Shown: in pieces, positions 53,654-63,029 of the stretch
Numbering within the stretch: position 1 is the stretch's first letter
Layout of the letters: the number at the start of each line of letters is the position of its first letter
Assembly (NCBI GenBank): GCA_965232255.1
Contig: OZ246962.1
Location: 744,001 to 808,000, forward strand
DNA length: 64,000 nt
Reading direction: 5' to 3'
Origin: Endozoicomonas sp965232255
GTDB lineage: Bacteria; Pseudomonadota; Gammaproteobacteria; Pseudomonadales; Endozoicomonadaceae
Made by a program: the position numbers and the translations under genes
The notes under the pieces: model-generated
What the model was told of the DNA's origin: nothing
The model's input: only the letters and a program-made list of their open reading frames with translations
Databases searched by the model: none

Positions 53654-55267
53654 ATGGCCCATGTAGACGTGATGGAAGCTCTGGCAGCAGTCGGCATCAA
53701 AGATGTCGTTGACGTGGTTTATAACCCCTCTTACGACACCCTGTTTGCGGAGGAAACCAGGCCAGAGCTGACAGGCTTTGAAAAAGGTGTGGTTACTGAG
53801 ATGGGCGCGGTGGCGGTTGATACCGGCATCTTCACTGGCCGCTCTCCCAAAGATAAGTACATTGTCAAAGACGAGACTACCCGCGACACCATCTGGTGGT
53901 CAGACCAGGGCAAGAACGACAACAAAGCCATTTCTGAAGCTGTCTGGGCCGATCTCAAAGCACTGGTGACCGATGAGCTGTCTGGCAAACGCTTGTTTAT
54001 CATCGACGGCTTCTGCGGTGCTAATCCGGAGACTCGTCTGAGCGTACGCTTTGTTACTGAAGTCGCCTGGCAAGCCCACTTCGTAAAAAATATGTTCATC
54101 CGACCCACAGAGCAGGAACTCGAAGGGTTCAAGCCAGATTTTATCGTCATGAACGGTGCCAAATGCACCAATCCCAAATGGCAGGAGCACGGCCTTAACT
54201 CTGAAAACTTTGTCGCTTTTAACCTCACCGAGCGCATTCAGGTCATCGGTGGCACCTGGTATGGTGGCGAGATGAAAAAAGGTATGTTCTCCATCATGAA
54301 CTACCTGCTGCCGCTGCGTGGTATTGCCTCCATGCACTGTTCGGCCAACGTTGGTGAACAGGGCGATACCGCAATTTTCTTTGGCTTGTCCGGCACTGGT
54401 AAAACAACCTTGTCCGCCGATCCGAAACGGGCACTGATTGGTGATGACGAGCATGGCTGGGATGATGATGGCATCTTCAATTTTGAAGGTGGTTGTTATG
54501 CCAAGACCATCAATCTCAGGGAAGAAAACGAGCCGGAAATTTTCCACGCCATTCGCCGCGATGCCCTGCTGGAAAACGTCACCGTGGACGCAGACGGAAA
54601 AATTGATTTCGACGACGGCTCAAAGACCGAGAATACCCGGGTCTCCTACCCACTGTTCCACATCGACAATATCGTCAAGCCGGTATCAAAAGCTGGCCAC
54701 GCCAGGAAAGTGATCTTCCTCACGGCTGATGCCTTTGGAGTGCTGCCGCCGGTGTCACGTCTGACCCCAGAGCAAACCAAGTACCACTTTCTGTCTGGTT
54801 TTACCGCCAAACTGGCCGGTACTGAGCGCGGCATCACCGAGCCAACACCGACGTTCTCCTCCTGCTTCGGGGCAGCGTTTTTGACCTTGCACCCTACCAA
54901 GTACGCCGAAGAACTGGTGAAAAAGATGGAAGCCCACGGTGCTACTGCTTACCTGGTCAATACCGGTTGGAACGGCACCGGCAAGCGTATCTCCATCAAG
55001 GATACCCGGGCGATTATTGATGCCATTCTCGATGGTTCCATTGATGAAGCAGAAACCAGCACTGTGCCTTTCTTTGGTCTGCACGTACCAAAGAGCGTTG
55101 CCGGGGTGGATTCTGGTATTCTGAATCCTCAGGATACCTACGAAGATCCGGCCGAATGGGAGCGTAAAGCCCAGGATCTGGCGGATCGCTTTATCACTAA
55201 CTTCGTCAAATTTACTGATACCGATGAAGGCAAGGCCCTGGTCACTGCCGGGCCATCCCTGACCTGA
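53654..55267 (+). CDS. pckA: phosphoenolpyruvate carboxykinase (ATP)
   Basis: PckA converts oxaloacetate and ATP to PEP, the entry to gluconeogenesis. Motifs: GIFTGRSPKDKYIV, RLFIIDGFCGANPETRLSVR, the PEPCK P-loop GLSGTGKTTLSADPKR, LIGDDEHGWDDDGIFNFEGGCYAKTI and TAGPSLT at the end region. The ATG at 53654 (MAHVDVMEAL) gives 537 residues against 540 in E. coli and has GGGAGAAC before it; an open frame from 53567 is rejected. Confidence 0.95.
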   Translation: MAHVDVMEALAAVGIKDVVDVVYNPSYDTLFAEETRPELTGFEKGVVTEMGAVAVDTGIFTGRSPKDKYIVKDETTRDTIWWSDQGKNDNKAISEAVWADLKALVTDELSGKRLFIIDGFCGANPETRLSVRFVTEVAWQAHFVKNMFIRPTEQELEGFKPDFIVMNGAKCTNPKWQEHGLNSENFVAFNLTERIQVIGGTWYGGEMKKGMFSIMNYLLPLRGIASMHCSANVGEQGDTAIFFGLSGTGKTTLSADPKRALIGDDEHGWDDDGIFNFEGGCYAKTINLREENEPEIFHAIRRDALLENVTVDADGKIDFDDGSKTENTRVSYPLFHIDNIVKPVSKAGHARKVIFLTADAFGVLPPVSRLTPEQTKYHFLSGFTAKLAGTERGITEPTPTFSSCFGAAFLTLHPTKYAEELVKKMEAHGATAYLVNTGWNGTGKRISIKDTRAIIDAILDGSIDEAETSTVPFFGLHVPKSVAGVDSGILNPQDTYEDPAEWERKAQDLADRFITNFVKFTDTDEGKALVTAGPSLT

Positions 55268-55294
55268 TTTCTGCCAGTAAAACCAGCCAGCAGC

Positions 55295-55314
55295 GAGGGT
55301 GAAATTTCACCCTC
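55295..55314. terminator. 20-bp perfect palindrome between pckA and mscS
   Basis: GAGGGTGAAA-TTTCACCCTC lies between two convergent genes. It has no unpaired loop apart from the core and no T tract. A shared terminator is the most likely role. Confidence 0.45.
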
Positions 55315-55410
55315 CGATGGCGCCTTGCATCGAACAAAAAACGACAGAGGATGATTATATTTGGCGAGTCATCCCCGGATCACCAAGATACCAGGGATGG
55401 AGCAGGTAGC

Positions 55411-57204
55411 TTATCCGGCAACTGTCTGCTCTTTGCAGTCCAGGCACTCAATGGTTACCCGATCAGTGGGTAAGTCAGATTTTGCCTGACCATAGAAGTG
55501 TAATTCCCGTTGTGGGAATGGAATAGTAATACCCTCGTGATCAAAGCGTACTTTCACTTCACGAGTAATATCCCAGTACACATCCCAGTAGTCTTCTGTT
55601 TTTACCCACGGGCGAACGATGAAATCCACCGACGACTCATTAAGCAGTTGCAAGCGAATGATGGGCTCAGGATTATGCAACACTTTCGGATGGCTGATGA
55701 CAATATCAGTGAGGATTTCTTCTACCTTGACCACACTATCGCTATAGGCGACACCGAACACCATATCAACCCGACGCAGCCGCTCAGAGGTCAGGTTCTT
55801 GATGGTCTCGCCCCAAATCTTGGCGTTTGGCACCAGAAAAACCTGGTTATCAAAAGTACGGATGGTGGTATTGACCAGACTCATCTTGCCCACTTTACCA
55901 GCAACACCGCCGGCCTCAACAAAGTCACCGACATCAAATGGCCGGTAGATCAGGATCATCATACCGGAGGCAAAGTTGGAGAGGGTATCTTGCAAGGCAA
56001 AACCAATAACGATACCGGCAACCCCCAAACCGGTGAGCACCGGCGTTAAATCCAGCCCGACCTGAGCCAGGGCAAACAGCAATCCGAAAATCACCACAAT
56101 ATTGCCGCCGACTTTGATAAAGAATTCTTGTACAAGCGTACTGAATTTAGCGCGTTTATGGGTAACTGCCCGGGCGATGATCCGACGCACCAGACGAGCG
56201 ATCAGAACGGTTGCTCCCATCAAGATAGTAAACAACAACAGACGTGAGATAAGTCCACCGATGTTGTCTTTAATCCAACCCACAAAGTCTTCAGAAAAAC
56301 CGATCACTACTGTTTTCATGGTGCCAAAGTCCACCACGGCTTCAGCCAGGTTACCGGTGGTTTTGAAGATCAACTCATTGTAGCTGCCAACGGGTAAGCC
56401 CTGCTCTTCCATCAGAACAACCAGCTCGCGCAGATTATTAACCGCACTTTGTACCAGACGATTCTGGTTGGCTACTCTGGTTTCCATGGCACTACGGGCA
56501 TCAGTCGGCAACGTATTGATCTCGTTTTCCAACAGTTCGCGCATGCGTGTGTTGTTACGCAGGTAGGCCACCATAAAATTGGCGTAGCTGGTTATTTCAC
56601 GGTCCAGTTGTTGCTGCTCGGCGGTGGTATCGATGTGCCAGCCTGCCAGCAATTGGATATTGGCTGCGCGCTCCGCAATCAGCCAGTTGATGTAGGCATA
56701 GAAGTCGTTGATGTTAAACAGCACTAACAGTTGTTCGTCGGCACTGGATTTTTCGTACTGGGCAAACAGCTCGCTCAAATCAGTGGATGCTGGTGCCAGG
56801 CGTGCTTCAAAAAAACGAATTTCCTCCTTGACCAGATCTTCACCAAGGGCAATCGCTTCTGGTGTGTTAACGGCGTTGACTTGCTCAAGAAATTTGTCGA
56901 TCCGACCGGTGGTAGTGCGAATATCAGTAACAGCCTGTTGCTGAATCAAATCACGGTTCATCTCGGAGGTGCTGTTTTTCCAGCTTGTCTCCAACTGACT
57001 CACTCGCTTGCTAGTGGCTTCGATATTGTTTTTTATCATGGCGTGCTCAGCCACCAGAGCATTGATCATTGGTGACGGGCTGATTGTCTGGGCTTCAGCT
57101 TGAGCTACTTCGGCAGGAATTGTTGCTGGTTCAGCTTCAATGGTGGTGTCTGCCAAACTGTGAAAAGAAAAAAACAGTAAAAACCATAAGGCTTTGCGGA
57201 ACAT
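55411..57204 (-). CDS. MscS-family mechanosensitive channel with periplasmic N-terminal domain
   Basis: The 597-residue protein starts with a signal peptide (MFRKALWFLLFFSFHSLA). A ~240-residue helical periplasmic region follows. Then come ~4 membrane segments, including the pore helix region LTGLGVAGIVIGFALQDTLSNFASGMMILIYRPFDVGDFV, the MscS hallmark, and the cytoplasmic beta domain (VGKMSLVNTTIRTFDNQVFLVPNAKIW). It is larger than MscS (286) and smaller than MscK (1120). It releases solutes on osmotic downshift. The C-terminus has an unusual ECLDCKEQ. Confidence 0.92.
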   Translation of the reverse strand: MFRKALWFLLFFSFHSLADTTIEAEPATIPAEVAQAEAQTISPSPMINALVAEHAMIKNNIEATSKRVSQLETSWKNSTSEMNRDLIQQQAVTDIRTTTGRIDKFLEQVNAVNTPEAIALGEDLVKEEIRFFEARLAPASTDLSELFAQYEKSSADEQLLVLFNINDFYAYINWLIAERAANIQLLAGWHIDTTAEQQQLDREITSYANFMVAYLRNNTRMRELLENEINTLPTDARSAMETRVANQNRLVQSAVNNLRELVVLMEEQGLPVGSYNELIFKTTGNLAEAVVDFGTMKTVVIGFSEDFVGWIKDNIGGLISRLLLFTILMGATVLIARLVRRIIARAVTHKRAKFSTLVQEFFIKVGGNIVVIFGLLFALAQVGLDLTPVLTGLGVAGIVIGFALQDTLSNFASGMMILIYRPFDVGDFVEAGGVAGKVGKMSLVNTTIRTFDNQVFLVPNAKIWGETIKNLTSERLRRVDMVFGVAYSDSVVKVEEILTDIVISHPKVLHNPEPIIRLQLLNESSVDFIVRPWVKTEDYWDVYWDITREVKVRFDHEGITIPFPQRELHFYGQAKSDLPTDRVTIECLDCKEQTVAG

Positions 57205-57481
57205 TATATGCCTCCAACGTTAAAAACAGACCTGAATTCGCCACACACGGAGGCTGAGACGGAGAAAAAAATATTGCCATTAGTCAGAATTCAGGAAAAA
57301 CCAAGCGTATTTACACACATCCTGGTCTTAAATCGGGCATTATATCCAAATTGTGCTGAAAAATAAGACAGTAAAAAACCGGTAGTTATTAGCAGAATCG
57401 TCGTAAACCGTCGCCCCCAATCGGGTGGGGATACAAGACGGGAGTGCGTAGCGCTCCGCCATCAAACGATTGCGGTGTATC
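57205..57481. other. upstream region of the mechanosensitive channel gene, with a hairpin
   Basis: On the plus strand CCGTC-G-CCCCC-AATC-GGGTGGGG-ATACAA-GACGG (57407-57441) forms a two-part stem similar in style to IS605-group ends. The minus strand is open for 50 codons from the ATG at 57492 to 57340, the ATG being the one that ends repeat C. It may be a truncated gene start. Neither reading is certain. Confidence 0.4.
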
Positions 57482-57823
57482 CAACTATTCATAATCGAAT
57501 TCCTTGCCTATAGTTGCACTCGGTCTGTCTCGGCAGAGACTCACGGTGACGAAAACCAAGCACTGTTAACAAAAAACTTGAGCGGAGACTCCCGCTCGTT
57601 GGGCTAGATAACCACGAAAGACACTATTGCAGTGCATCGTAGGGAACCGTATAGGCACCCAACAGATCAAACAAAAGACCAAACAAATGGCCGAGGGGCA
57701 CCCGGTCACTGCTGATGGAGGCTTCTGTGTAAATCCGGTTTATCGCCGGTTGTAGCCTGTGAAGTCAGAAAGAAGCCTCGCCTTTATGCCCTCGGGTGCG
57801 ATAGGGCGGGGAGTGTCACTTAA
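57482..57823 (-). repeat. dispersed repeat, copy C (most complete)
   Basis: Read on the minus strand it runs from AAGTGACACTCC (57823) to ATGAATAGTTGG (57492). It shares its left part with copy A (TTTCTG..TTCACAGGC, CTATACGGTTCCC) and its right part with copy B (GTTAACAGTGCTTG, GAGACAGACCG, GTGCAACTATAG). It lies between the tuf terminator and the channel gene. Confidence 0.8.
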
Positions 57824-57959
57824 ATGAAATTATTGGCTGCACAAAATGAAAATCTGTTTTGATCAGATAAACAAGAGATAGGAGGTTTACGGCAATTGGT
57901 AATTAAAGCTAGCTTTAGTGGCTTCAAAAAGAGTTGAGGGTATTTCACTGCAAAAAGAA
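57824..57959. other. AT-rich spacer between repeat C and the tuf terminator
   Basis: 136 bp without a gene. It contains a GATAGGAGGTTT run and an AAGCTAGCTT palindrome (57906-57915). Nothing further is recognised. Confidence 0.4.
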
Positions 57960-57978
57960 CGCAGCCCTAAGGCTGCGC
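57960..57978 (-). terminator. rho-independent terminator of the str operon (after tuf)
   Basis: On the minus strand CGCAGCC-TTAG-GGCTGCG is followed by TTCTTTTTG. It lies 35 bp beyond the tuf stop. Confidence 0.85.
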
Positions 57979-58012
57979 TCCGATCGATGATAAATCTTTT
58001 CTCGGAAAAGAA

Positions 58013-59206
58013 TTATTCGATGATTTTGGCAACAACGCCGGCACCAACAGTACGGCCGCCTTCACGGATCGCGAAGCGCAGACCTTCTTCCATGGCTACT
58101 GGGTTAATCAGGGTAGCGATGAAGTTGATGTTGTCACCAGGCATTACCATTTCAACGCCTTCGTTCAGTTCTACAGCACCGGTTACGTCAGTGGTACGGA
58201 AGTAGAACTGTGGACGGTAGCCCTTGAAGAATGGAGTGTGACGACCGCCTTCTTCTTTGGACAGGATGTACACTTCAGCTTCGAACTTGGTGTGTGGCTT
58301 AACGGTTCCTGGCTTGATCAGACACTGACCACGCTCAACGTCTTCACGCTTGGTACCACGCAGCAGGGCACCGATGTTCTCACCAGCGCGGCCTTCGTCC
58401 AGCAGCTTGCGGAACATTTCTACACCGGTAACGGTAGTCTTGGTAGTGTCTTTGATACCAATGATTTCAACTTCGTTACCGACGTTGATGATGCCACGCT
58501 CAACACGGCCAGTTACTACAGTACCACGGCCAGCGATGGAGAATACGTCTTCGATAGGCATCAGGAACGGCTGGTCGATAGCACGCTCTGGCTCTGGGAT
58601 GTAGGAATCCAGAGTTTCTACCAGCTTCTTGACAGCGGTAGTACCCATTTCGTTGTCGTCTTCACCGTTCAGGGCCATCAGGGCAGAACCGATGATGATT
58701 GGAGTGTCGTCGCCTGGGAATTCGTAAGTGTCGAGCAGTTCACGAACTTCCATTTCAACCAGTTCCAGCAGCTCAGCGTCGTCTACCATGTCAGCCTTGT
58801 TCAGGAACACGACGATGTAAGGAACGCCTACCTGACGAGACAGCAGGATGTGCTCACGAGTCTGTGGCATGGGGCCATCAGCAGCAGAACATACCAGGAT
58901 AGCGCCGTCCATCTGGGCAGCACCGGTGATCATGTTCTTAACGTAGTCAGCGTGTCCTGGGCAGTCTACGTGCGCGTAGTGACGCTCGGCAGAGTCGTAC
59001 TCTACGTGGGCAGTAGAGATGGTGATACCACGCTCACGCTCTTCAGGAGCGTTATCGATCTGGTCAAAAGCCTTGGCACTGCCGCCCCAGGTTTCAGCAC
59101 ATACGCGAGTCAGCGCTGCGGTCAGGGTAGTTTTACCGTGGTCAACGTGACCGATGGTGCCGACGTTAACGTGCGGCTTCGAACGTTCAAATTTTTCCTT
59201 AGCCAT
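58013..59206 (-). CDS. tuf: elongation factor Tu
   Basis: EF-Tu delivers aminoacyl-tRNA to the ribosome. The GTPase motifs are GHVDHGKTTL, DCPGHADYVKNM and NKADMVDD; the effector region reads ERERGITISTAHVEY. Length 397 is as expected, and the end (GRTVGAGVVAKIIE) is typical. It is the last gene of rpsL-rpsG-fusA-tuf. The usual continuation into the S10 operon is absent. Confidence 0.98.
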   Translation of the reverse strand: MAKEKFERSKPHVNVGTIGHVDHGKTTLTAALTRVCAETWGGSAKAFDQIDNAPEERERGITISTAHVEYDSAERHYAHVDCPGHADYVKNMITGAAQMDGAILVCSAADGPMPQTREHILLSRQVGVPYIVVFLNKADMVDDAELLELVEMEVRELLDTYEFPGDDTPIIIGSALMALNGEDDNEMGTTAVKKLVETLDSYIPEPERAIDQPFLMPIEDVFSIAGRGTVVTGRVERGIINVGNEVEIIGIKDTTKTTVTGVEMFRKLLDEGRAGENIGALLRGTKREDVERGQCLIKPGTVKPHTKFEAEVYILSKEEGGRHTPFFKGYRPQFYFRTTDVTGAVELNEGVEMVMPGDNINFIATLINPVAMEEGLRFAIREGGRTVGAGVVAKIIE

Positions 59207-59403
59207 GTCTCTTAACCTTTAGCTATAGATAGTTTGATATCGGGTTAGATTTCCGGCAGGCATTCTAACAGCGATTGACCAGGGAAAGGAATTTTCCAGT
59301 GTAAAAAAACTGAGAAATCCGCCTACTCTCCCCGGTCATGGCAGTTAACCGGCCTGAAGTGCCATTCGCCTCCGGACTTCCCCGCAGGCATCAGGCCATA
59401 AAA

Positions 59404-61506
59404 TCAACCCTGGTTTTTGATAACCGCTTCAGCAATGCTGGCGGGCGCTTCGGCATACTCACAAAATTCCATGGAGTATGTTGCACGCCCCTGGGTTGCT
59501 GAACGCAGGTCAGTAGCGTAGCCGAACATTTCACCCAGCGGCACCTGAGCATTAATCACCTTGCCAGAAGGTGTGTCGTCCATGCCCTGAACCAGGCCGC
59601 GACGACGGTTCAAGTCGCCCATAACGTCGCCCATGTAGTCTTCCGGTGTTACCACCTCGACTTTCATCATAGGCTCCATCAGGACTGGCTTGGCCTGCGG
59701 CGCATATTTCTTCAGAGCTTGTGAAGCAGCGATTTTAAACGCCATTTCATTGGAGTCAACATCGTGGAAGGAGCCATCGTACAGACGAGCTTTCAGACCC
59801 AGCAATGGGTAGCCGGCGATAACGCCGTTCTTCATCTGTTCTTCGATACCCTTCTGAATGGCCGGGATGTATTCCTTCGGAATAGCACCACCGACGATCT
59901 CGTTGATGAATTCCAGGCCTTCTTCGCCATCGTTGGCTGGCGAGAACTCGATCACAACGTGACCGTACTGACCGCGACCACCGGACTGCTTGGCGAACTT
60001 GTGGTTGGCATCCACAGAACCCTTGAGCTTCTCACGGTAGGCAACCTGAGGCTTACCAATGTTGGCCTCTACCTTGAACTCGCGACGCATACGGTCAACG
60101 ATGATGTCCAGGTGCAGCTCACCCATACCGGAGATAATGGTCTGACCACTCTCTTCGTCAGTGTGAACGCGGAACGATGGATCTTCCTGAGCCAGTTTGC
60201 CCAGGGCGATACCCATTTTTTCCTGGTCAGCCTTGGTCTTGGGCTCAACAGCCACAGAGATTACCGGCTCTGGGAACTCCATGCGCTCCAGAGTGATGAT
60301 GCTGTCCATGGCACAAAGGGTGTCACCGGTGGTGACGTCTTTCATGCCGATCAGGGCAACGATGTCACCAGCCACGCACTCTTTGAGTTCTTCGCGGTTG
60401 TTGGCGTGCATCTGCACCATCCGGCCAACACGCTCTTTTCTGCTCTTGACCGGGTTGTAAACGGTATCGCCGGAGTTCAGGACGCCGGAGTAGTTACGGA
60501 TAAAGGTCAGAGTACCCACGAATGGGTCGGTAGCGATTTTGAACGCCAAAGCCGAGAACGGCGCACTGTCGTCGGCTTCGCGCACAGCCACAGTGCCTTC
60601 GGCGTCGTCCAGGATACCTTCGATCGCCTTAACTTCCTTCGGCGAAGGCATCAGTTCGATAACAGCATCCAGTACGGCCTGCACACCCTTGTTCTTGAAG
60701 GCAGAGCCGCCAAAGACAGGGATGATTTCGTTAGCCAGGGTACGGGCACGGATACCAGCCTTGATCTCTTCTTCTGACAGTTCGCCCTCTTCGAGGTACT
60801 TTTCCATCAGTTCTTCAGAGCCTTCGGCAGCGGCTTCGACCATGAACTCACGCATTTCAGTGCATAGCTCAACCATGTCTTCCGGAATTTCGCCGTACTC
60901 AAAGGTCATGCCCTGGTCAGCTTCATTCCACAAAATGGCCTTCATCTTCACCAGGTCAACCACGCCCTTGAATTCATCTTCAGAGCCGATGGTCATCTGC
61001 ATGGGAACAGCGTTAGCGTTCAGACGGTCACGCAGCTGGTCAATAACCATCTGGAAGTTGGCACCAGTACGGTCCATCTTGTTGACGAAGACCATGCGCG
61101 GTACTTCGTACTTGTCAGCCTGACGCCATACAGTTTCGGTCTGCGGCTGCACGCCGGAAGAGCCACACAGTACGACAACAGCGCCATCGAGAACACGCAG
61201 GGAGCGTTCTACTTCGATGGTGAAGTCAACGTGTCCGGGAGTGTCGATGATGTTGATGCGGTGCTCATCGAACTGGGCATCCATGCCACGCCAGAAACAG
61301 GTAGTGGCAGCGGACGTGATAGTAATACCACGCTCTTGCTCCTGCTCCATCCAGTCCATAGTGGCGGCGCCATCATGAACCTCACCGATTTTATGGCTCA
61401 GACCGGTGTAAAACAGAACGCGCTCTGTAGTCGTTGTCTTGCCCGCGTCAACATGGGCACAAATACCGATGTTGCGATAGCGGTTGATCGGGGTTTTACG
61501 GGCCAC
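59404..61506 (-). CDS. fusA: elongation factor G
   Basis: EF-G catalyses ribosomal translocation. Motifs: GICAHVDAGKTTTTERVLFYTG, IIDTPGHVDFTIEVERSLRVLDGA, FVNKMDRTGANF and the domain IV region RGQYGHVVIEFSP. 700 residues, normal. It follows rpsG by 18 bp. The 197-bp gap to tuf could carry a secondary tuf promoter. Confidence 0.98.
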   Translation of the reverse strand: MARKTPINRYRNIGICAHVDAGKTTTTERVLFYTGLSHKIGEVHDGAATMDWMEQEQERGITITSAATTCFWRGMDAQFDEHRINIIDTPGHVDFTIEVERSLRVLDGAVVVLCGSSGVQPQTETVWRQADKYEVPRMVFVNKMDRTGANFQMVIDQLRDRLNANAVPMQMTIGSEDEFKGVVDLVKMKAILWNEADQGMTFEYGEIPEDMVELCTEMREFMVEAAAEGSEELMEKYLEEGELSEEEIKAGIRARTLANEIIPVFGGSAFKNKGVQAVLDAVIELMPSPKEVKAIEGILDDAEGTVAVREADDSAPFSALAFKIATDPFVGTLTFIRNYSGVLNSGDTVYNPVKSRKERVGRMVQMHANNREELKECVAGDIVALIGMKDVTTGDTLCAMDSIITLERMEFPEPVISVAVEPKTKADQEKMGIALGKLAQEDPSFRVHTDEESGQTIISGMGELHLDIIVDRMRREFKVEANIGKPQVAYREKLKGSVDANHKFAKQSGGRGQYGHVVIEFSPANDGEEGLEFINEIVGGAIPKEYIPAIQKGIEEQMKNGVIAGYPLLGLKARLYDGSFHDVDSNEMAFKIAASQALKKYAPQAKPVLMEPMMKVEVVTPEDYMGDVMGDLNRRRGLVQGMDDTPSGKVINAQVPLGEMFGYATDLRSATQGRATYSMEFCEYAEAPASIAEAVIKNQG

Positions 61507-61524
61507 GACTCAATCCTCTGATAC

Positions 61525-61995
61525 TTAGAAACGGTAGTGGGAGAATGCCTTGTTGGCTTCAGCCATACGATGCACGTCTTCACGCTTCTTAACGGCAGCG
61601 CCTTTGCTGTCAGATGCGTCCAGAAGCTCGCCGGCCAGGCGCAGTTTCATGGATTTTTCGCCACGCTTGCGCGCAGCGTCCACCAGCCAGCGCATGGCCA
61701 GAGCAGTACGACGGGCAGGGCGAACTTCAACCGGCACCTGATAAGTTGCACCACCAACACGGCGGGACTTAACCTCTACCATAGGAGCAATGGTTTCCAA
61801 AGCTTTTTCGAACAGCTCCAGAGGCTCCTTGCCGGTGCGCTCCAGGACAACGTCCAGGGCACCGTAGACGATCTTTTCAGCGACAGACTTCTTGCCACTG
61901 ACCATCACGTGGTTGATGAATTTGGTGAGTGTTTTGTTGCCAAACTTAGGATCTGGCAGCACGTCGCGCTTAGCGACTACGCGTCTTCTTGGCAT
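61525..61995 (-). CDS. rpsG: 30S ribosomal protein S7
   Basis: S7 organises the head of the 30S subunit. The 156-residue protein begins MPRRRVVAKRDVLPDPKFGNKTLTKFINHVM and contains RRVGGATYQVPVEVRPARR. It lies between rpsL and fusA. S7 is the translational repressor of the str operon in E. coli; the rpsL-rpsG spacer (135 bp) is where such control would act. Confidence 0.97.
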   Translation of the reverse strand: MPRRRVVAKRDVLPDPKFGNKTLTKFINHVMVSGKKSVAEKIVYGALDVVLERTGKEPLELFEKALETIAPMVEVKSRRVGGATYQVPVEVRPARRTALAMRWLVDAARKRGEKSMKLRLAGELLDASDSKGAAVKKREDVHRMAEANKAFSHYRF

Positions 61996-62130
61996 TGATA
62001 AGGCCTCTGCGTCGGTCTTCAGGTAATCCAGGATCGTTTGGCGTATTGCCGTGACCTGGCCTTACTCTCATCAACCTGATATTAAAAATTCGTTGCTTCT
62101 CTAGTGACTGGCCTCAAGCCAGCGGCTAGC

Positions 62131-62505
62131 TTAGCTCTTTGGTCGCTTGGTACCGTACTTGGAGCGGCCTTGCTTACGGTCGTTGACACCCTGGGTATCC
62201 AGGCTACCGCGAACAGTGTGGTAACGGACACCTGGCAAGTCTTTTACACGACCGCCACGGATCAGAACAACACTGTGCTCCTGCAGGTTGTGACCTTCAC
62301 CACCGATGTAGGAAGTCACTTCAAAGCCGTTGGTCAAACGCACACGACATACTTTACGCAGCGCTGAGTTAGGCTTCTTGGGAGTAGTGGTATAAACACG
62401 GGTGCAAACCCCGCGACGTTGTGGACAAGCCTGCAGCGCAGGTACGTCAGTCTTTCTGACTTTGCGCTTGCGGGGCTTGCGCACCAGCTGGTTAATCGTT
62501 GCCAT
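62131..62505 (-). CDS. rpsL: 30S ribosomal protein S12
   Basis: S12 shapes the decoding centre. The 124-residue protein contains TTPKKPNSALRKVCRVRLTNG and GGRVKDLPGVRYHTVRG. The lysines whose substitution gives streptomycin resistance in E. coli (43 and 88) are both Lys, so the sequence is of the sensitive type. First gene of the str operon. Confidence 0.97.
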   Translation of the reverse strand: MATINQLVRKPRKRKVRKTDVPALQACPQRRGVCTRVYTTTPKKPNSALRKVCRVRLTNGFEVTSYIGGEGHNLQEHSVVLIRGGRVKDLPGVRYHTVRGSLDTQGVNDRKQGRSKYGTKRPKS

Positions 62506-63029
62506 TGAGCAAACTCCAATTGCTTCGCGCAGCTATTGCAAAAAGCTATTTCCCATACAAAGTGGTGATAACTGACTGGAAATGCCGTCGCGAAAACCGT
62601 TTCTAAGTGTCGGGCCTGAACCGTCAGAGGAGGTGCAGTTCAGGCGCCTGCCGTAAACAGCGAAAGCCGGCAGGCACCGGCTCACGCAATGCCCGTCCTG
62701 AATAGAGCACGGGCAGAATAAGGCGGGGAGATTTTACGGATTGACAATAGTGACGTCAAGTGCCGGTTTTGGGGGGAACGGGACGCTAAACAACTGAGCA
62801 ACCGGTATTGCACAGGTGGCGCTCGAACGTGGTAGCTTAGCGCTCAACAGCAGACAATTGGAAAAAAATTGCGTCTGAGAGAATTTGTTATATGTTGTAG
62901 ATGCTAATGATTATCAGAATACTTTAGATTTAGTTTGGCGCGAATGATGAATGTGCAGTTAGACGTCTATTACCATCTATTTTTGAATTAATAGCATTTA
63001 ACAAAACGTAATTTATAGCCAAAGGAATT
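62506..63029. other. divergent intergenic region between the str operon and the GLUG-repeat gene
   Basis: 524 bp. The left part contains the str promoter and leader, with a GC-rich inverted-repeat region (62630-62720, CAGGCGCCTGC and GCCGGCAGGCACCGGC). The right part is AT-rich and holds a Fur-box-like site (62902-62916). No gene is seen. Confidence 0.55.
62902..62916. promoter_or_regulatory. candidate Fur box upstream of the GLUG-repeat gene
   Basis: TGCTAATGATTATCA matches the 7-1-7 Fur consensus TGATAAT-N-ATTATCA at 13 of 14 specified positions. It lies 113 bp before the ATG at 63030, suggesting induction on iron limitation. Confidence 0.6.

Noticed and set aside
58238..59215. 325-codon frame antisense to tuf, and 337-codon frame antisense to fusA (59764-60777)
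   Set aside because: Long antisense frames are expected over strongly codon-biased genes. No family resemblance or plausible start context.
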